A stretch of DNA of 64,000 nt from Streptomyces sp. WAC08241 (GCA_007858575.1 CP042279.1:4776501-4840500); one strand, 5' to 3'. Positions 18,939 through 31,717 are shown, counted from the stretch's first letter. Notes: generated by a model from the sequence alone, not told the origin. Made by a program: numbers and translations.

Positions 18939-19788
18939 CTAGGCCAACGGATCCGGCGCCGCCGTGATTCCCAGCTCCGCCAGCTTCGCCTTCCCCCGTC
19001 GACCGCCGTCAGGACCAGCGGCCCCTCCTCCGTCACCGCCACGCTGTGCTCCCAGTGGGAGGACCAGGTGCCGTCCGTCGTGATGACGGTCCAGTCGTCC
19101 TCCAGGACCTCCGTGCGGGGGTGCCGAGGGAGACCATGGGCTCGATGGCCAGGCAGAAGCCGGGGACCAGCTTGGGGCCCTTGCCGCGCTTGCGGGAGAC
19201 GTAGTTCAGCAGGTGCGGGTCCATGTGCATCTCGGTGCCGATGCCGTGGCCGCCGTAGTCCTCGATGATCCCGTACCGGCCCAGGCTGTGGTCGCCGACC
19301 GCCGGGCGCGGCTGCCGCTTGATGTAGGTCTCGATCGCCTTCGAGACGTCGACCAGGCGGTTGCCGGTCTTCATGGCCGCGATGCCGGCCCACATCGACT
19401 CCTCGGTCACCCGGGAGAGCTCGATCAGCTCCGGGGCGTGGCCGGTGCCCACGAAGGCCGTGTAGGCCGCGTCGCCGTGCCAGCCGTCCACGATCGCGCC
19501 GCAGTCGATCGAGATGACGTCGCCGTCCTTGAGGACGGTCTTGTCGTCGGGGATGCCGTGGACGACGACCTCGTTCACCGAGGTGCAGATCGTCGCGGGG
19601 AACCCTCCGTACCCGAGGAAGTTCGACTTCGCCCCGTGGTCGGCGATGACCTTCCGCGCGACCTCGTCCAGGTCCCGGGTCGTGGCGCCCGGCACGGCCG
19701 CCTCGCGGGTCGCCGCGTGGATGGCGGCGACGACCAGCCCCGCCTCGCGCATCTTCGCGATCTGCTCGGGGGTCTTGATCTGCACCAT
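18939..19788 (-). CDS. map: type I methionine aminopeptidase, frameshifted
   Basis: Removes N-terminal Met from nascent proteins. Metal ligands are visible: the two Asp in SIDCGAIVDGWHGDAAYT, His in GGHGIGTEMH, Glu in AIEPMVSLG and the C-terminal Glu near EHSVAVTEEGPLVLT. Start ATG 19786-19788 (MVQIKTPEQIAKMREAG). Two breaks, near 19122 and 18995, are one-base losses. In the restored frame the protein ends at TAG 18939-18941, about 283 aa. Follows adk and precedes infA, as in other actinobacteria. Confidence 0.95.
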
Positions 19789-19886
19789 CGTGGCCGGGGC
19801 CTTTCCGTGGGGGTAAAGGGGGACGGAACAACGATACGGCCGCGGCGCCCCCGAGGGGCACCGCGGCCGTGTCGAACGAACCGGGG

Positions 19887-21848
<1,962 letters not shown>

Positions 21849-22002
21849 GGTGCCTCCTGCGACCCCCGCGCTATGCGTCAAGGGTGACGGTCTTGAGGTT
21901 CGACGAATAGATGATTCAGCCACCGGCTCCGTGCGGGCATACCGCATGGAGCCTGGACAGTGCACGCCACCTTACCGGCGACCATGCCCCCTAGGGACGA
22001 CA

Positions 22003-22035
22003 ACCGGGGATGCCCCTTTGAGAGGCATCCCCGGT
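22003..22035 (-). terminator. terminator between rplO and secY
   Basis: A perfect 12-bp stem (22003-22014 with 22024-22035, ACCGGGGATGCC) with a 9-nt loop, 28 bp after the rplO stop. It separates the spc ribosomal genes from secY. Confidence 0.85.
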
Positions 22036-22063
22036 CGGATGTTCAGGCCATCGAGCGGTCGTC

Positions 22064-22518
22064 TCAGACGAGCTCGGTGACGGTGCCGCCGGCGGCGGCG
22101 ATCTTCTCCTTGGCGGAGCCGGAGACGGCGTCGACCGTCACCTGCAGCGCCACGGAGACCTCGCCCTGGCCCAGGACCTTGACGAGCTGGTTCTTGCGAA
22201 CGGCACCCTTGGCGACCAGGTCGGCCACCGTGACCTCGCCACCCTGCGGGTAGAGCGCGGCCAGCTTGTCCAGGTTCACGACCTGGTACTCGGTGCGGAA
22301 GGGGTTCTTGAAGCCCTTCAGCTTCGGGAGGCGCATGTGGAGGGGCATCTGCCCGCCCTCGAAGCGCTCCGGAACCTGGTAGCGGGCCTTCGTGCCCTTC
22401 GTACCACGACCGGCCGTCTTACCCTTCGACGCCTCACCGCGACCCACACGGGTCTTCGCGGTCTTGGCGCCGGGGCGGGACGGAGGTTGTGGGCCTTCAG
22501 CGGGTTGTTCTCCGCCAT
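22064..22518 (-). CDS. rplO: 50S ribosomal protein L15 (uL15), frameshifted
   Basis: About 151 aa. [15 protein letters not shown], then (after one missing C near 22485) [38 protein letters not shown] and [12 protein letters not shown] large-subunit assembly protein. Start ATG 22516-22518, right behind rpmD. Last ribosomal gene before the secY terminator. Confidence 0.97.
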
Positions 22519-22519
22519 G

Positions 22520-22702
22520 TCAGTCAACCTCCTCGACCGTCACGAGGTGGCGGACGGTGTGCACCATGCCGCGGAACTCGGGGCGGTCCTCCTTGACAAC
22601 CACGTCGTTGACCTTCTTGAGGCCGAGCGAGCGCAGGGTGTCGCGGTGGTTCTGCTTGCTGCCGATGTACGACTTCGTCTGCGTGACCTTGAGGCGAGCC
22701 AT
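22520..22702 (-). CDS. rpmD: 50S ribosomal protein L30 (uL30)
   Basis: Intact 60-aa protein, [20 protein letters not shown] ... [11 protein letters not shown]. Its ATG (22700-22702) overlaps the rpsE TAA by one base (TAATG), indicating coupled translation. Confidence 0.98.
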   Translation of the reverse strand: MARLKVTQTKSYIGSKQNHRDTLRSLGLKKVNDVVVKEDRPEFRGMVHTVRHLVTVEEVD

Positions 22703-23302
22703 TACGCACCCGCCCCGGCACGCGCACGGAGCAGAGCCGCGGGAGCGACGTCCTCGAGGGCAGACCGCGGCGGGCCGCGATCTCCTCGGGACGCTGCAGG
22801 CCCTTGAGGGCCTCCACGGTCGCGTGCACGATGTTGATCGCGTTGTCGGAGCCGAGCGACTTCGACAGGATGTCGTGAACGCCGGCGCACTCGAGGACGG
22901 CGCGCACCGGGCCACCGGCGATCACACCGGTACCGGGGAAGCCGGCTTGAGCAGGACGACGCCCGCGGCCTTCTCGCCCTGGATCGGGTGAGGGATGGTG
23001 CCCTGGATGCGGGGAACCTTGAAGAAGTTCTTCTTGGCTTCCTCGACGCCCTTGGCGATGGCCGCGGGAACTTCCTTGGCCTTGCCGTAACCGACACCTA
23101 CGGTGCCGTCACCGTCGCCCACCACGACCAGCGCGGTGAAGCTGAAGCGACGACCACCCTTGACAACCTTGGCGACGCGGTTGATCGCGACGACGCGCTC
23201 AACGTACGCGGTCTTCTCGGCGGCAGCGCCACCGTCGCGGCCCTTCCGGTCCCGCCGCTCGCCGCCACCGGCACCGCTTCCGCGGCGCTGGGGTCCAGCC
23301 AT
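22702..23302 (-). CDS. rpsE: 30S ribosomal protein S5 (uS5), frameshifted
   Basis: About 200 aa. [20 protein letters not shown], the RNA-binding core [20 protein letters not shown] and [20 protein letters not shown], then [20 protein letters not shown]. Involved in decoding accuracy. Frame breaks near 22945 and 22762 are one-base losses. Ends RARAGAGA at TAA 22702-22704. Confidence 0.97.
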
Positions 23303-23345
23303 TGGATTACCTCTCTGTTACGTCCGTTAGTCCCGGAACCGGGGC

Positions 23346-23729
23346 TTAGAACTTCAGCCCGGCTTCGCGGGCGGCGTCAGCCAGAGCGGCAATGCGCCCG
23401 GCGTACCTGTTGCCACCACGGTCGAACACGACAGCCTCGACGCCGGCGGCCTTGGCGCGCTCGGCGACCAGGGAACCGACCTGCTTGGCCTTCGCGGACT
23501 TGTCGCCCTCGCCACCGCGGATCGACGCGTCCAGGGTCGACGCCGACGCAAGGGTGTGACCCTTGAGGTCGTCGATGACCTGAGCGGTGATGCCGCGGTT
23601 GGAACGCGTCACGACGAGGCGCGGACGCTCCGCCGTACCCGACACGTTCTTGCGGATGCGGATGTGGCGGCGCTTCTTGGCGGCGCCCTTGTAGGCGTCG
23701 CCCTTGGCGATCTTCACACCGTATGCCAT
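23346..23729 (-). CDS. rplR: 50S ribosomal protein L18 (uL18)
   Basis: Intact 127 aa ([20 protein letters not shown] ... [11 protein letters not shown]). Binds 5S rRNA. Starts 4 nt after rplF ends. Start ATG 23727-23729. Confidence 0.99.
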   Translation of the reverse strand: MAYGVKIAKGDAYKGAAKKRRHIRIRKNVSGTAERPRLVVTRSNRGITAQVIDDLKGHTLASASTLDASIRGGEGDKSAKAKQVGSLVAERAKAAGVEAVVFDRGGNRYAGRIAALADAAREAGLKF

Positions 23730-23733
23730 GGCT

Positions 23734-24273
23734 TTACTTACCAGCCTTTCCGACCTTGCGGCGGATGACCTCGCCCGCGTACTTGACGCCCTTGGCCTTG
23801 TACGGGTCGGGCTTGCGCAGCTTGCGGATGTTGGCGGCGACCTCGCCGACCTTCTGCTTGTCGATGCCCTCGACCGAGAACTTGGTCGGCGACTCGACCT
23901 TGAACGAGATGCCCTCGGGCGCCTCGACCAGGATCGGGTGGCTGTAACCGAGCTGGAACTCCAGGTTGGAGCCCTTCGCGGCGACGCGGTAACCGACACC
24001 GCTGATCTCGAGCGCCTTGACGTAACCCTGGGTCACACCGGTGATCATGTTGGCCACCAGCGTGCGGGACAGGCCGTGGAGGGCCTTGTTCTGACGCTCG
24101 TCGTTCGGGCGGGTGACGTTGAGAACGCCGTCCTCACCCTTCACGATCTCGATCGGCGCGGCGACGGTGTGGTTCAGGGTGCCCTTGGAACCCTTCACCG
24201 TGACCGTGCGGCCCTCGATGGTGACGTCCACGCCGGCGGGAACCTGGATAGGCAGCTTGCCAATACGCGACAT
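23734..24273 (-). CDS. rplF: 50S ribosomal protein L6 (uL6)
   Basis: Intact 179 aa, [20 protein letters not shown] ... [19 protein letters not shown], with the C-terminal RNA-binding signature near [11 protein letters not shown]. Located next to the factor-binding site for EF-G and EF-Tu. Confidence 0.99.
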   Translation of the reverse strand: MSRIGKLPIQVPAGVDVTIEGRTVTVKGSKGTLNHTVAAPIEIVKGEDGVLNVTRPNDERQNKALHGLSRTLVANMITGVTQGYVKALEISGVGYRVAAKGSNLEFQLGYSHPILVEAPEGISFKVESPTKFSVEGIDKQKVGEVAANIRKLRKPDPYKAKGVKYAGEVIRRKVGKAGK

Positions 24274-24294
24274 TAGCTATTCCTCCGTTCCCGA

Positions 24295-24693
24295 CTACCA
24301 GACGTAGGCGAGGACTTCCCCACCTACGCCCTTCTTGCCTGCCTGCTGGCCGGTCAGGAGACCGTGGGACGTGGAGATGATCGCCACGCCCAGGCCGCCG
24401 AGGACCTTCGGCAGGTTGGTGGACTTCGCGTAGACCCGGAGGCCGGGCTTCGAGATCCGCTTGATGCCCGCGATGGAGCGCTCACGGTTCGGACCGAACT
24501 TGAGCTCGAGGACGAGGTTCTTGCCGACCTCGGCGTCCTCGACCTTCCAGCCCGTGATGAAGCCCTCCTGCTGGAGGATCTCCGCGATGTGAGACTTGAT
24601 CTTGCTGTGCGGCATCGTCACGGTGTCGTGGTATGCCGAGTTCGCGTTACGCAGACGAGTCAGCATGTCCGCGATCGGATCAGTCATGGTCAT
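24295..24693 (-). CDS. rpsH: 30S ribosomal protein S8 (uS8)
   Basis: Intact 132 aa, [20 protein letters not shown] ... [10 protein letters not shown]. Primary 16S-binding protein and, in other bacteria, the spc-operon translational repressor. An ATG two codons in is also possible. The 219-bp gap before rpsN is the longest spacer in the spc operon and shows no coding potential. Confidence 0.98.
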   Translation of the reverse strand: MTMTDPIADMLTRLRNANSAYHDTVTMPHSKIKSHIAEILQQEGFITGWKVEDAEVGKNLVLELKFGPNRERSIAGIKRISKPGLRVYAKSTNLPKVLGGLGVAIISTSHGLLTGQQAGKKGVGGEVLAYVW

Positions 24694-24912
24694 GAATTGG
24701 CCTTCGGCCTCTCTCGCCGGGTTTCAGTGCGCCATCCCTCTCCCCACACAGGGGCGGGACGGGTGCGGCGCGGGGACCTACGGCGTAGTAGAAGTCGTAC
24801 GGGCGGCGGACGCCCAACCCCACCAGCCTACGGCATGACGAGGGTGGGCCTCCGCCGGCCCAATGCTTACCGAGAGTCTCCGAACTCCTGACGCCCAAAG
24901 GGCGAGAGGGAG

Positions 24913-25098
24913 TTACCAGGAGCTCTTGGTCACGCCCGGCAGCTCGCCACGGTGAGCCATCTCACGGAGGCACACGCGGCACAGGCCGAACTTGCGGTAC
25001 ACGGAGTGGGGACGACCACAGCGCTGGCAGCGCGTGTAGCCACGCACGCCGAACTTGGGCTTGCGGGCAGCCTTCGCGATGAGAGCCTTCTTCGCCAT
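24913..25098 (-). CDS. rpsN: 30S ribosomal protein S14 type Z (uS14), zinc-binding
   Basis: 61 aa, the short zinc-binding type, with the two CXXC pairs in [10 protein letters not shown] and [10 protein letters not shown]. Start ATG 25096-25098, 5 nt after rplE ends. Zinc-independent long paralogs are normally encoded elsewhere in Streptomyces. Confidence 0.98.
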   Translation of the reverse strand: MAKKALIAKAARKPKFGVRGYTRCQRCGRPHSVYRKFGLCRVCLREMAHRGELPGVTKSSW

Positions 25099-25103
25099 CT
25101 CGC

Positions 25104-25657
25104 TTACGCCTCCTTGAACGGGAAGCCGAGGTGACGCAGAAGGGCACGGCCCTCGTCGTCGTTGGTCGCCGTGGTCACCACGGTGATGTCCATACCCCGG
25201 ACACGGTCGATCTTGTCCTGGTCGATCTCGTGAACATGACCTGCTCCGTGAGACCGAAGGTGTAGTTGCCACGGCCGTCGAACTGCTTGGGGACAGGCCG
25301 CGGAAGTCGCGGATGCGCGGGAGCGCGAGCGACAGGGTGCGGTCCAGAACTCCCACATGCGGTCGCCACGGAGCGTGACGTGGGCGCCGATCGGCTGGCC
25401 CTCGCGGAGCTTGAACTGCGCGATGGACTTGCGGGCCTTCGTGACGGCCGGCTTCTGACCGGTGATCGTCGTGAGGTCGCGGATCGCGCCGTCGATCAGC
25501 TTCGAGTCACGGGCGGCGTCGCCGACACCCATGTTGACCACGATCTTCACGCGAGACCGGGGATCTGCATGACGTTCTCGTAGGAGAACTCCTCACGCAG
25601 CTTGCCCGCGATCTCCTCGCGGTACTTCGTCTTGAGACGCGGAGTGGTGGTAGCCAT
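25104..25657 (-). CDS. rplE: 50S ribosomal protein L5 (uL5), frameshifted
   Basis: About 185 aa. [60 protein letters not shown] and [19 protein letters not shown] are clear. Binds 5S rRNA and contacts P-site tRNA. Four one-base breaks (near 25553, 25352, 25295, 25238). Its ATG shares a base with the rplX TGA (TGATG). Confidence 0.96.
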
Positions 25658-25966
25658 CAGATGTCCTCACCCGTCCGCTTGGCAACGCGGATCTTGTTGC
25701 CCTCGTCGTCGAAGCGGTAACCGACACGGGTGACGACCTTCTTGCCGTCCTTCTCCACGACGAGCTGAACGTTGCTCACGTGGATCGGGGCCTCGGTCGT
25801 CACGATGCCGCCGGCCTGCGAGGGCCGGCCTTGGTGTGCTTCTTGACCCGGTTGACACCCTCGACGAGGACGCGGTTCTCGCGGGGAAGGCCGTGACGAC
25901 CTTGCCCTGCTTGCCCTTGTCCTTACCGGTGATGACCTGGACCAGGTCGCCCTTCTTGATCTTCAT
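25657..25966 (-). CDS. rplX: 50S ribosomal protein L24 (uL24), frameshifted
   Basis: About 104 aa KOW-domain protein: [20 protein letters not shown], then in shifted frames [17 protein letters not shown] and [20 protein letters not shown]. Initiates 50S assembly. One-base losses near 25890 and 25822. Starts 2 nt after rplN ends. Confidence 0.95.
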
Positions 25967-25968
25967 GC

Positions 25969-26337
25969 TTACAGCACCTCCGGCGCGAGCGAGATGATCT
26001 TCATGAACTTCTTCTCGCGCAGCTCACGGCCGACCGGGCCGAAGATACGGGTGCCACGAGGGTCGCCGTCGTTCTTGAGAATGACAGCGGCGTTCTCGTC
26101 GAAGCGGATGTACGAGCCGTCCTGGCGGCGGCGCTCCTTGACGGTGCGAACGATGACCGCCTTGACGACGTCACCCTTCTTCACGTTGCCACCGGGGATC
26201 GCGTCCTTGACGGTGGCGACGATGACGTCACCGATGCCCGCGTAGCGGCGACCCGAGCCACCGAGAACACGGATGCAAAGGATCTCCTTGGCACCAGTGT
26301 TGTCGGCGACACGCAGTCGCGACTCCTGCTGGATCAC
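25969..26337 (-). CDS. rplN: 50S ribosomal protein L14 (uL14)
   Basis: Intact 122 aa starting at GTG 26335-26337: [20 protein letters not shown] ... [11 protein letters not shown]. First gene of the spc operon, preceded by a strong hairpin that separates it from rpsQ. Confidence 0.98.
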   Translation of the reverse strand: MIQQESRLRVADNTGAKEILCIRVLGGSGRRYAGIGDVIVATVKDAIPGGNVKKGDVVKAVIVRTVKERRRQDGSYIRFDENAAVILKNDGDPRGTRIFGPVGRELREKKFMKIISLAPEVL

Positions 26338-26364
26338 GTCTATCTCCTGATTGTCTGCGGTTCC

Positions 26365-26395
26365 CGGCCGGGGCTTCACGCGGAAGCCCCGGCCG
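26365..26395 (-). terminator. hairpin at the S10/spc operon boundary
   Basis: A perfect 13-bp stem (26365-26377 with 26383-26395, CGGCCGGGGCTTC) with a 5-nt loop, 38 bp past the rpsQ stop and 28 bp before rplN. It likely terminates or attenuates S10-operon transcripts. Confidence 0.85.
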
Positions 26396-26433
26396 AGCCT
26401 GGCGGAACTGAACCTAAGGAAACCCCTAGGTGA

Positions 26434-26718
26434 TTACTTGGCCTTCTCGAGGATCTCGACGACGCGCCAGTGCTTCGTCGACGACAGCTTCCGGGTCTCC
26501 ATCAGGAGGACGCGGTCACCGATGCCGGCGGCGTTCTGCTCGTCGTGGGCCTTGAGCTTGTTGGTACGGCGGATGACCTTGCCGTACAGCGCGTGCTTGA
26601 CGCGGTCCTCGACAGCGACGACGACGGTCTTGTCCATCTTGTCGCTGACGACCAGGCCCTCGCGGACCTTGCGAGCGTTGCGCTCGGTCTTCTGCTCAGT
26701 CACGTTGCTCTCGCTCAT
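26434..26718 (-). CDS. rpsQ: 30S ribosomal protein S17 (uS17)
   Basis: Intact 94 aa, [20 protein letters not shown] ... [12 protein letters not shown]. Primary 16S-binding OB-fold protein. ATG overlaps the rpmC TGA (TGATG). Last gene of the S10 operon. Confidence 0.98.
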   Translation of the reverse strand: MSESNVTEQKTERNARKVREGLVVSDKMDKTVVVAVEDRVKHALYGKVIRRTNKLKAHDEQNAAGIGDRVLLMETRKLSSTKHWRVVEILEKAK

Positions 26719-26942
26719 CAGGCGTTCTCCACCGTCTCGATGCCCAGCTCACGCTCACGCATCAGGGTGTAGATCCGGGCGATGTCCTTACGGACGGACT
26801 TGAGCCGACCGTGGTTCTCGAGCTGACCCGTCGCCGCCTGGAAGCGGAGGTTGAACAGCTCTTCCTTGGCCTCGCGGAGCTTGTTGAGAAGCTCCTCGTT
26901 GCCCAGCTCGCGCAGCTCGGACGCCTTGGTACCGGCCGACAT
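26718..26942 (-). CDS. rpmC: 50S ribosomal protein L29 (uL29)
   Basis: Intact 74 aa, [20 protein letters not shown] ... [13 protein letters not shown]. Near the peptide exit tunnel. Start ATG 26940-26942 overlaps the rplP TGA. A GTG immediately upstream in frame is possible but less likely. Confidence 0.98.
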   Translation of the reverse strand: MSAGTKASELRELGNEELLNKLREAKEELFNLRFQAATGQLENHGRLKSVRKDIARIYTLMRERELGIETVENA

Positions 26943-27361
26943 CACAGCTCACCTGCTTCGCGCTTCACGATCTTGCACTTCATCGGCAGCTTGTGGGCCG
27001 CACGGGTCAGGGCCTCGCGCGCGATCTTCTCGTTCGGGTAGGACAGTTCGAACATCACCCGACCCGGCTTGACGTTCGCGATCCACCACTCCGGAGAACC
27101 CTTACCGGAACCCATGCGGGTCTCGGCGGGCTTCTTCGTCAGCGGGCGGTCCGGGTAGATGTTGATCCAGACCTTGCCGCCACGCTTGATGTGGCGGGTC
27201 ATCGCGATACGGGCCGCCTCGATCTGGCGGTTGGTCACGTACGCCGGCGTGAGGGCCTGGATGCCGTACTCGCCGAACGCGACCTGCGTACCACCCTTGC
27301 TCATGCCCGAGCGCTTGGGGTGGTGCTGCTTGCGGTGCTTGACCCTACGGGGGATCAGCAT
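26942..27361 (-). CDS. rplP: 50S ribosomal protein L16 (uL16)
   Basis: Intact 139 aa, [20 protein letters not shown] ... [16 protein letters not shown]. Organises the A site of the 50S subunit. The start lies 5 nt past the reconstructed rpsC stop. Confidence 0.99.
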   Translation of the reverse strand: MLIPRRVKHRKQHHPKRSGMSKGGTQVAFGEYGIQALTPAYVTNRQIEAARIAMTRHIKRGGKVWINIYPDRPLTKKPAETRMGSGKGSPEWWIANVKPGRVMFELSYPNEKIAREALTRAAHKLPMKCKIVKREAGEL

Positions 27362-27366
27362 GTCGG

Positions 27367-28215
27367 TCAGGCCTCCGTTCCGGTGCTCTCAGCCGGAGCG
27401 GCAGCGGCGGCGGGAGCGTCGGCCTTGGGGCCTCCGCAGCCGGCGCGGACTGCTGCTGCGGCTTGCGGCCGCGGCCGCCACGCTCGCCACCGCGGCCACC
27501 ACGGCCGGCGGGACGGTCGCCAGCGCCACCCGCACCACGGGCCGGGCGGTTACCCGCACGGGCCGCGGCGTTCTCGGCGCGGACCTCGGCGATGTTCTTG
27601 ACGTCGCCCTTGTAGATCCAGACCTTCACGCCGATGCGGCCGAAGGTCGTCTTGGCCTCGAAGAAGCCGTAGTCGACGTTCGCGCGGAGCGTGTGCAGGG
27701 GCACGCGGCCCTCGCGGTAGAACTCCGAGCGGGACATCTCGGCGCCGCCGAGGCGACCGCCGCACTGGATCTTGATGCCCTTGGCGCCGGCCTTCATCGT
27801 GCCCTGCATGCTCTTGCGCATGGCACGACGGAAGGAGACGCGGGAGGAGAGCTGCTCGGCGACGGCCTGAGCGACAAGCTGGGCGTCCATCTCGGGGTTC
27901 TTGACCTCGAGGATGTTGAGCTGGACCTGCTTGCCCGTGAGCTTCTCGAGGTCGCCGCGGATGCGGTCGGCCTCGGCGCCACGACGGCCGATGACGATGC
28001 CGGGACGCGCGGTGTGGATGTCCACACGCACACGGTCACGGGTGCGCTCGATCTCCACCTTCGAGATGCCGGCGCGCTCATGCCGGACGTCATCATCCGG
28101 CGGATGGCGACGTCTTCCTTGACGTAGTCCTTGTACAGCTTGTCGGCGTACCAGCGGGACTTGAAGTCCGTGGTGATGCCGAGCCGGAACCCATGCGGGT
28201 TAACCTTCGGCCCAT
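27367..28215 (-). CDS. rpsC: 30S ribosomal protein S3 (uS3), frameshifted
   Basis: About 283 aa. [22 protein letters not shown] domain around [20 protein letters not shown], and [22 protein letters not shown]-terminal extension is rich in Arg-Gly ([17 protein letters not shown]) followed by Ala/Pro, typical of streptomycete S3. The ATG (28213-28215) overlaps the rplV TAA. Bases are missing near 28207, 28083 and 27433. The restored end is TGTEA at TGA 27367-27369. Confidence 0.96.
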
Positions 28216-28562
28216 TACCGGGTTCCTTCCTTGCCGCTGACGACCACGGTGATGTGGCTGGTCCGCTTACGGATCCGGTAGGCACGGCCCTGAGCACGCG
28301 GACGGAACCGCTTCAGGGTCGGGCCCTCATCCACGTACGCCTCGCTGATGACCAGCGAAGAGGCGTCAGTGTGGTCGTAGTTGTGCGCGGCGTTGGCGAT
28401 GGCGCTGTCCAGCACCTTGCCAACCGGCACGCTCGCGGCCTGCGGGGCGAAACGCAGGACCGCCTGAGCCTCCGTGGCGTCCATGCCACGGATAAGGTCC
28501 ACCACGCGGCGGGCCTTCATGGGCGTGACGCGGATGTACCGCGCCTGGGCCCTGGCTTCCAT
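28215..28562 (-). CDS. rplV: 50S ribosomal protein L22 (uL22)
   Basis: Intact 115 aa, [20 protein letters not shown] ... [13 protein letters not shown]. Its beta-hairpin lines the exit tunnel. The ATG at 28560-28562 is preferred because GGAAGGAC sits just upstream; the frame stays open to 28592. Confidence 0.97.
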   Translation of the reverse strand: MEARAQARYIRVTPMKARRVVDLIRGMDATEAQAVLRFAPQAASVPVGKVLDSAIANAAHNYDHTDASSLVISEAYVDEGPTLKRFRPRAQGRAYRIRKRTSHITVVVSGKEGTR

Positions 28563-28604
28563 GGTTGTCCTTCCAGTGTCTGTCATGGTCATTCCACCCC
28601 GCTA

Positions 28605-28886
28605 CTAGCGGCGCTTCGACTTCCGGTCGTCCTTCACGTGACCCCGGAAGGTGCGCGTCGGCGAGAACTCGCCGAGCTTGTGGCCGACCATCGACTCGGT
28701 GACAAACACCGGAATGTGGGTCTTGCCGTTGTGCACCGCGATCGTGTGGCCGAGCATGGCCGGGATGATCATCGAGCGACGGGACCAGGTCTTGATGACG
28801 TTCTTGGTACCGGCTTCGTTCTGGGCGTCCACCTTCTTGACGAGGTGGCCGTCGACGAAGGGTCCCTTCTTGAGACTGCGCGGCAT
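28605..28886 (-). CDS. rpsS: 30S ribosomal protein S19 (uS19)
   Basis: Intact 93 aa, [20 protein letters not shown] ... [14 protein letters not shown]. Head protein next to S13. Starts 12 nt after rplB ends. Confidence 0.99.
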   Translation of the reverse strand: MPRSLKKGPFVDGHLVKKVDAQNEAGTKNVIKTWSRRSMIIPAMLGHTIAVHNGKTHIPVFVTESMVGHKLGEFSPTRTFRGHVKDDRKSKRR

Positions 28887-28898
28887 CTAAACCCGCTC

Positions 28899-29735
28899 CT
28901 AGCGCTTCTTGTTCGTCTTGCGGCGGCGGACGATGTACTTGTTCGAAGCCTTCTTCGGCGAACGAGTACGACCCTCCTTCTGACCCCACGGGGAGACCGG
29001 GTGGCGACCACCGGAGGTCTTGCCCTCACCACCACCGTGCGGGTGGTCGACCGGGTTCATCGCCACACCGCGGACGGTCGGGCGAACACCCAGCCAGCGC
29101 TTACGGCCGGCCTTGCCCCAGTTGATGTTCGACTGCTCGGCGTTGCCGACCTCGCCGATGGTGGCGCGGCAGCGGGCGTCGACCAGACGGATCTCGCCGG
29201 AGGGCATGCGGAGGTGGGCCATCGTGCCCTCCTTCGCGAGGAGCTGCACGGAGGCACCGGCCGAGCGCGCGAACTTGGCGCCGCCACCGGGACGGAGCTC
29301 GATCGCGTGGATCGTGGTACCGACCGGGATGTTGCGGAGCGCCAGGTTGTTGCCGGGCTTGATGTCGGCGCCGGGGCCGTTCTCGACGCGGTCACCCTGC
29401 GTCAGACCCTTGGGGGCGATGATGTAGCGCTTCTCGCCGTCCACGTAGTGGAGCAGCGCGATGCGCGCGGTGCGGTTGGGGTCGTACTCGATGTGAGCGA
29501 CCTTGGCCGGCACGCCGTCCTTGTCGTGACGACGGAAGTCGATCACGCGGTAGGCGCGCTTGTGGCCACCGCCCTGGTGACGGACGGTCACACGACCGGT
29601 GTTGTTACGGCCGCCCTTGCTGTGCAGGGGGCGGACCAGCGACTTCTCCGGCGTGGACCGCGTGATCTCGACGAAGTCGGCTACGGAGGAGCCACGACGG
29701 CCCGGCGTAGTCGGCTTGTACTTGCGGATACCCAT
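28899..29735 (-). CDS. rplB: 50S ribosomal protein L2 (uL2)
   Basis: Intact 278 aa, [20 protein letters not shown] ... [14 protein letters not shown]. Conserved peptidyl-transferase-adjacent segment [18 protein letters not shown] near the C-terminus, including the critical His. Confidence 0.99.
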   Translation of the reverse strand: MGIRKYKPTTPGRRGSSVADFVEITRSTPEKSLVRPLHSKGGRNNTGRVTVRHQGGGHKRAYRVIDFRRHDKDGVPAKVAHIEYDPNRTARIALLHYVDGEKRYIIAPKGLTQGDRVENGPGADIKPGNNLALRNIPVGTTIHAIELRPGGGAKFARSAGASVQLLAKEGTMAHLRMPSGEIRLVDARCRATIGEVGNAEQSNINWGKAGRKRWLGVRPTVRGVAMNPVDHPHGGGEGKTSGGRHPVSPWGQKEGRTRSPKKASNKYIVRRRKTNKKR

Positions 29736-29774
29736 TTCTCAGTCCTCGTCCGATATCGGACGACTCGACCGCCG

Positions 29775-30098
29775 TCAGGCGGTCGGGCCGCCGAAGATGT
29801 CGATTCGGTTGCCCTCAGCAAGGGTCACGATGGCGCGCTTGGTGTTGGCGCGCTTGCCGAAACCGGTGCGGGTGCGCTTGCGCTTGCCCTGGCGGTTGAT
29901 CGTGTTGACCCCGGTGACCTTGACCGAGAAGACCGCCTCGACGGCCTGCTTGATCTGGGTCTTGTTGGAGCCGGGCGCGACGATGAACGTGTACTTGTTC
30001 TCGTCGAGCAGGGCGTAGCTCTTCTCCGAGACGACCGGCTTGACGAGGATGTCACGCGGGTCCGAGAAGGTCTTGCTGGTGACGACGGCCTCGCTCAT
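29775..30098 (-). CDS. rplW: 50S ribosomal protein L23 (uL23)
   Basis: Intact 107 aa, [20 protein letters not shown] ... [15 protein letters not shown]. At the tunnel exit, docking site for SRP and trigger factor. Its ATG shares one base with the rplD TGA. Confidence 0.99.
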   Translation of the reverse strand: MSEAVVTSKTFSDPRDILVKPVVSEKSYALLDENKYTFIVAPGSNKTQIKQAVEAVFSVKVTGVNTINRQGKRKRTRTGFGKRANTKRAIVTLAEGNRIDIFGGPTA

Positions 30099-30744
30099 CA
30101 GGCGTCGCTCCCTTCGGTCTCAGCGGTCTGGGGCCAGACACGAAGGACTCGAGGGCGGCCTTGGTGAAGACCACGTCGTCGGAGACGATCACGTCGTACG
30201 TGTTGAGCTGGCCCGGCTCCAGGATGTGCACCTGGGGCAGGTTACGAGCGGACAGCCACGCGGCCTCGTCGGAGCGCTCGGCGACCAGGAGCAGGTTCTT
30301 GCGCTCCGAGATCTTGCCGAACAGCGTCTTGGCGGCCTTGGTGGAGACCTCGCCCTCGACCACGCCGGTGACGACGTGGATGCGGGAGTGGTTCGCCCGG
30401 TCCGAGAGGGCACCGCGGAGGGCGGCGGCCTTCATCTTCTTCGGGGTCCGCTGGGAGTAGTCACGCGGCTGCGGGCCGTGGACGACGCCACCACCGGCGA
30501 ACTGCGGGGCGCGGGTCGAACCCTGACGGGCGCGGCCGGTGCCCTTCTGGCGGTAAGGCTTGCCACCACCGCGGACTTCGCCACGGGTCTTGGTCTTGTG
30601 CGTGCCCTGACGGGCCGCGGCCAACTGCGCGACGACGACCTGGTGGATCAGCGGAACGCTGACCTTCGCGCCGAAGATCTCCTCGGGGAGCTCGACGGTC
30701 CTGGCCTTGTCGCCTGCCGGCGAAAGGATGTCAATGGTGCTCAT
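30098..30744 (-). CDS. rplD: 50S ribosomal protein L4 (uL4), frameshifted near C-terminus
   Basis: About 215 aa. [40 protein letters not shown] (tunnel loop), [12 protein letters not shown]-type core and [12 protein letters not shown]. One base is missing near 30135; the restored tail reads [11 protein letters not shown] to TGA 30098-30100. In E. coli L4 represses its own operon. ATG 30742-30744 lies 7 nt past the inferred rplC stop. Confidence 0.96.
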
Positions 30745-30751
30745 CGGTTCC

Positions 30752-31395
30752 TCAAACCCCTTGGCCGCGGTGCGGACCAGGACGAGGCCACCGTTGGGGC
30801 CGGGGACGGCGCCCTTGATGAGCAGCAGACCCTTCTCGGCGTCAACGGCGTGGACGGTCAGGTTCTGGGTGGTCACACGCTCGTTGCCCATGCGACCGGC
30901 CATGCGCATGCCCTTGAAGACACGGCCCGGAGTGGCGCAGCCACCGATGGAACCGGGCTTGCGGTGCACGCGGTGGGCACCGTGCGAGGCCTTGCCACCA
31001 CGGAAGTTGTGGCGCTTCATCGCACCGGCGAAGCCCTTGCCCTTGCTCTTGCCGGTGACGTCGACCTTCACGCCGGCCTCGAAGACCTCGGCGGTGATCT
31101 CCTGGCCGAGCGTGTACTCGGAGGCGTCAGCGGTGCGGAGCTCCACCAGGTGGCGGCGCGGGGTGACGTCGGCCTTGGCGAAGTGACCCTTGAGGGGCTT
31201 GTTCACCTTGCGCGGGTCGATCTCGCCGAAGGCGATCTGGACCGACTCGTAGCCGTCGCTGTCGTTCGTGCGGACCTGGGTCACGACATTCGGGCCGGCC
31301 TTGACGACGGTCACCGGGACGACCCGGTTGTTCTCGTCCCAGACCTGCGTCATGCCGAGCTTCTCGCCCAGGATGCCCTTGATGTTCTTAGCCAT
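30752..31395 (-). CDS. rplC: 50S ribosomal protein L3 (uL3), frameshifted at last codons
   Basis: About 214 aa. [59 protein letters not shown] and [13 protein letters not shown] missing G near 30765 (GGGG for GGGGG) removes the stop and fuses the frame into rplD. With the base restored the protein ends AAKGV at TGA 30752-30754. Follows rpsJ in the S10 operon. Confidence 0.96.
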
Positions 31396-31408
31396 CTCGC
31401 GCGTCACC

Positions 31409-31717
31409 TCAGAGCTTGATCTCGATGTCGACGCCCGCCGGCAGGTCGAGACGCATGAGCGAGTCGACCGTCTTCGGCGTGGGGTCGAGGATGTCGATGA
31501 GGCGCTTGTGCGTGCGCATCTCGAAGTGCTCGCGCGAGTCCTTGTACTTGTGCGGCGACTTGATGACGCAGTACACGTTCTTCTCAGTGGGCAGCGGCAC
31601 CGGGCCCGCGACCGACGCACCAGTGCGGGTCACCGTCTCGACGATCTTCTTCGCCGAGGAGTCGATGACCTCGTGGTCGTAGGCCTTGAGCCGGATGCGG
31701 ATCTTCTGTCCCGCCAT
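31409..31717 (-). CDS. rpsJ: 30S ribosomal protein S10 (uS10)
   Basis: Intact 102 aa, [20 protein letters not shown] ... [14 protein letters not shown]. 30S head protein and (NusE) antitermination partner of NusB. First gene of the S10 operon. The leader of about 370 bp upstream holds two hairpins, one shared with the str operon. Confidence 0.99.
   Translation of the reverse strand: MAGQKIRIRLKAYDHEVIDSSAKKIVETVTRTGASVAGPVPLPTEKNVYCVIKSPHKYKDSREHFEMRTHKRLIDILDPTPKTVDSLMRLDLPAGVDIEIKL

Noticed and set aside
28131-30167. Long plus-strand reading frame (about 680 codons) opposite rplB-rpsS-rplV
   Set aside because: Same GC-frame artefact; the minus strand encodes intact ribosomal proteins here.
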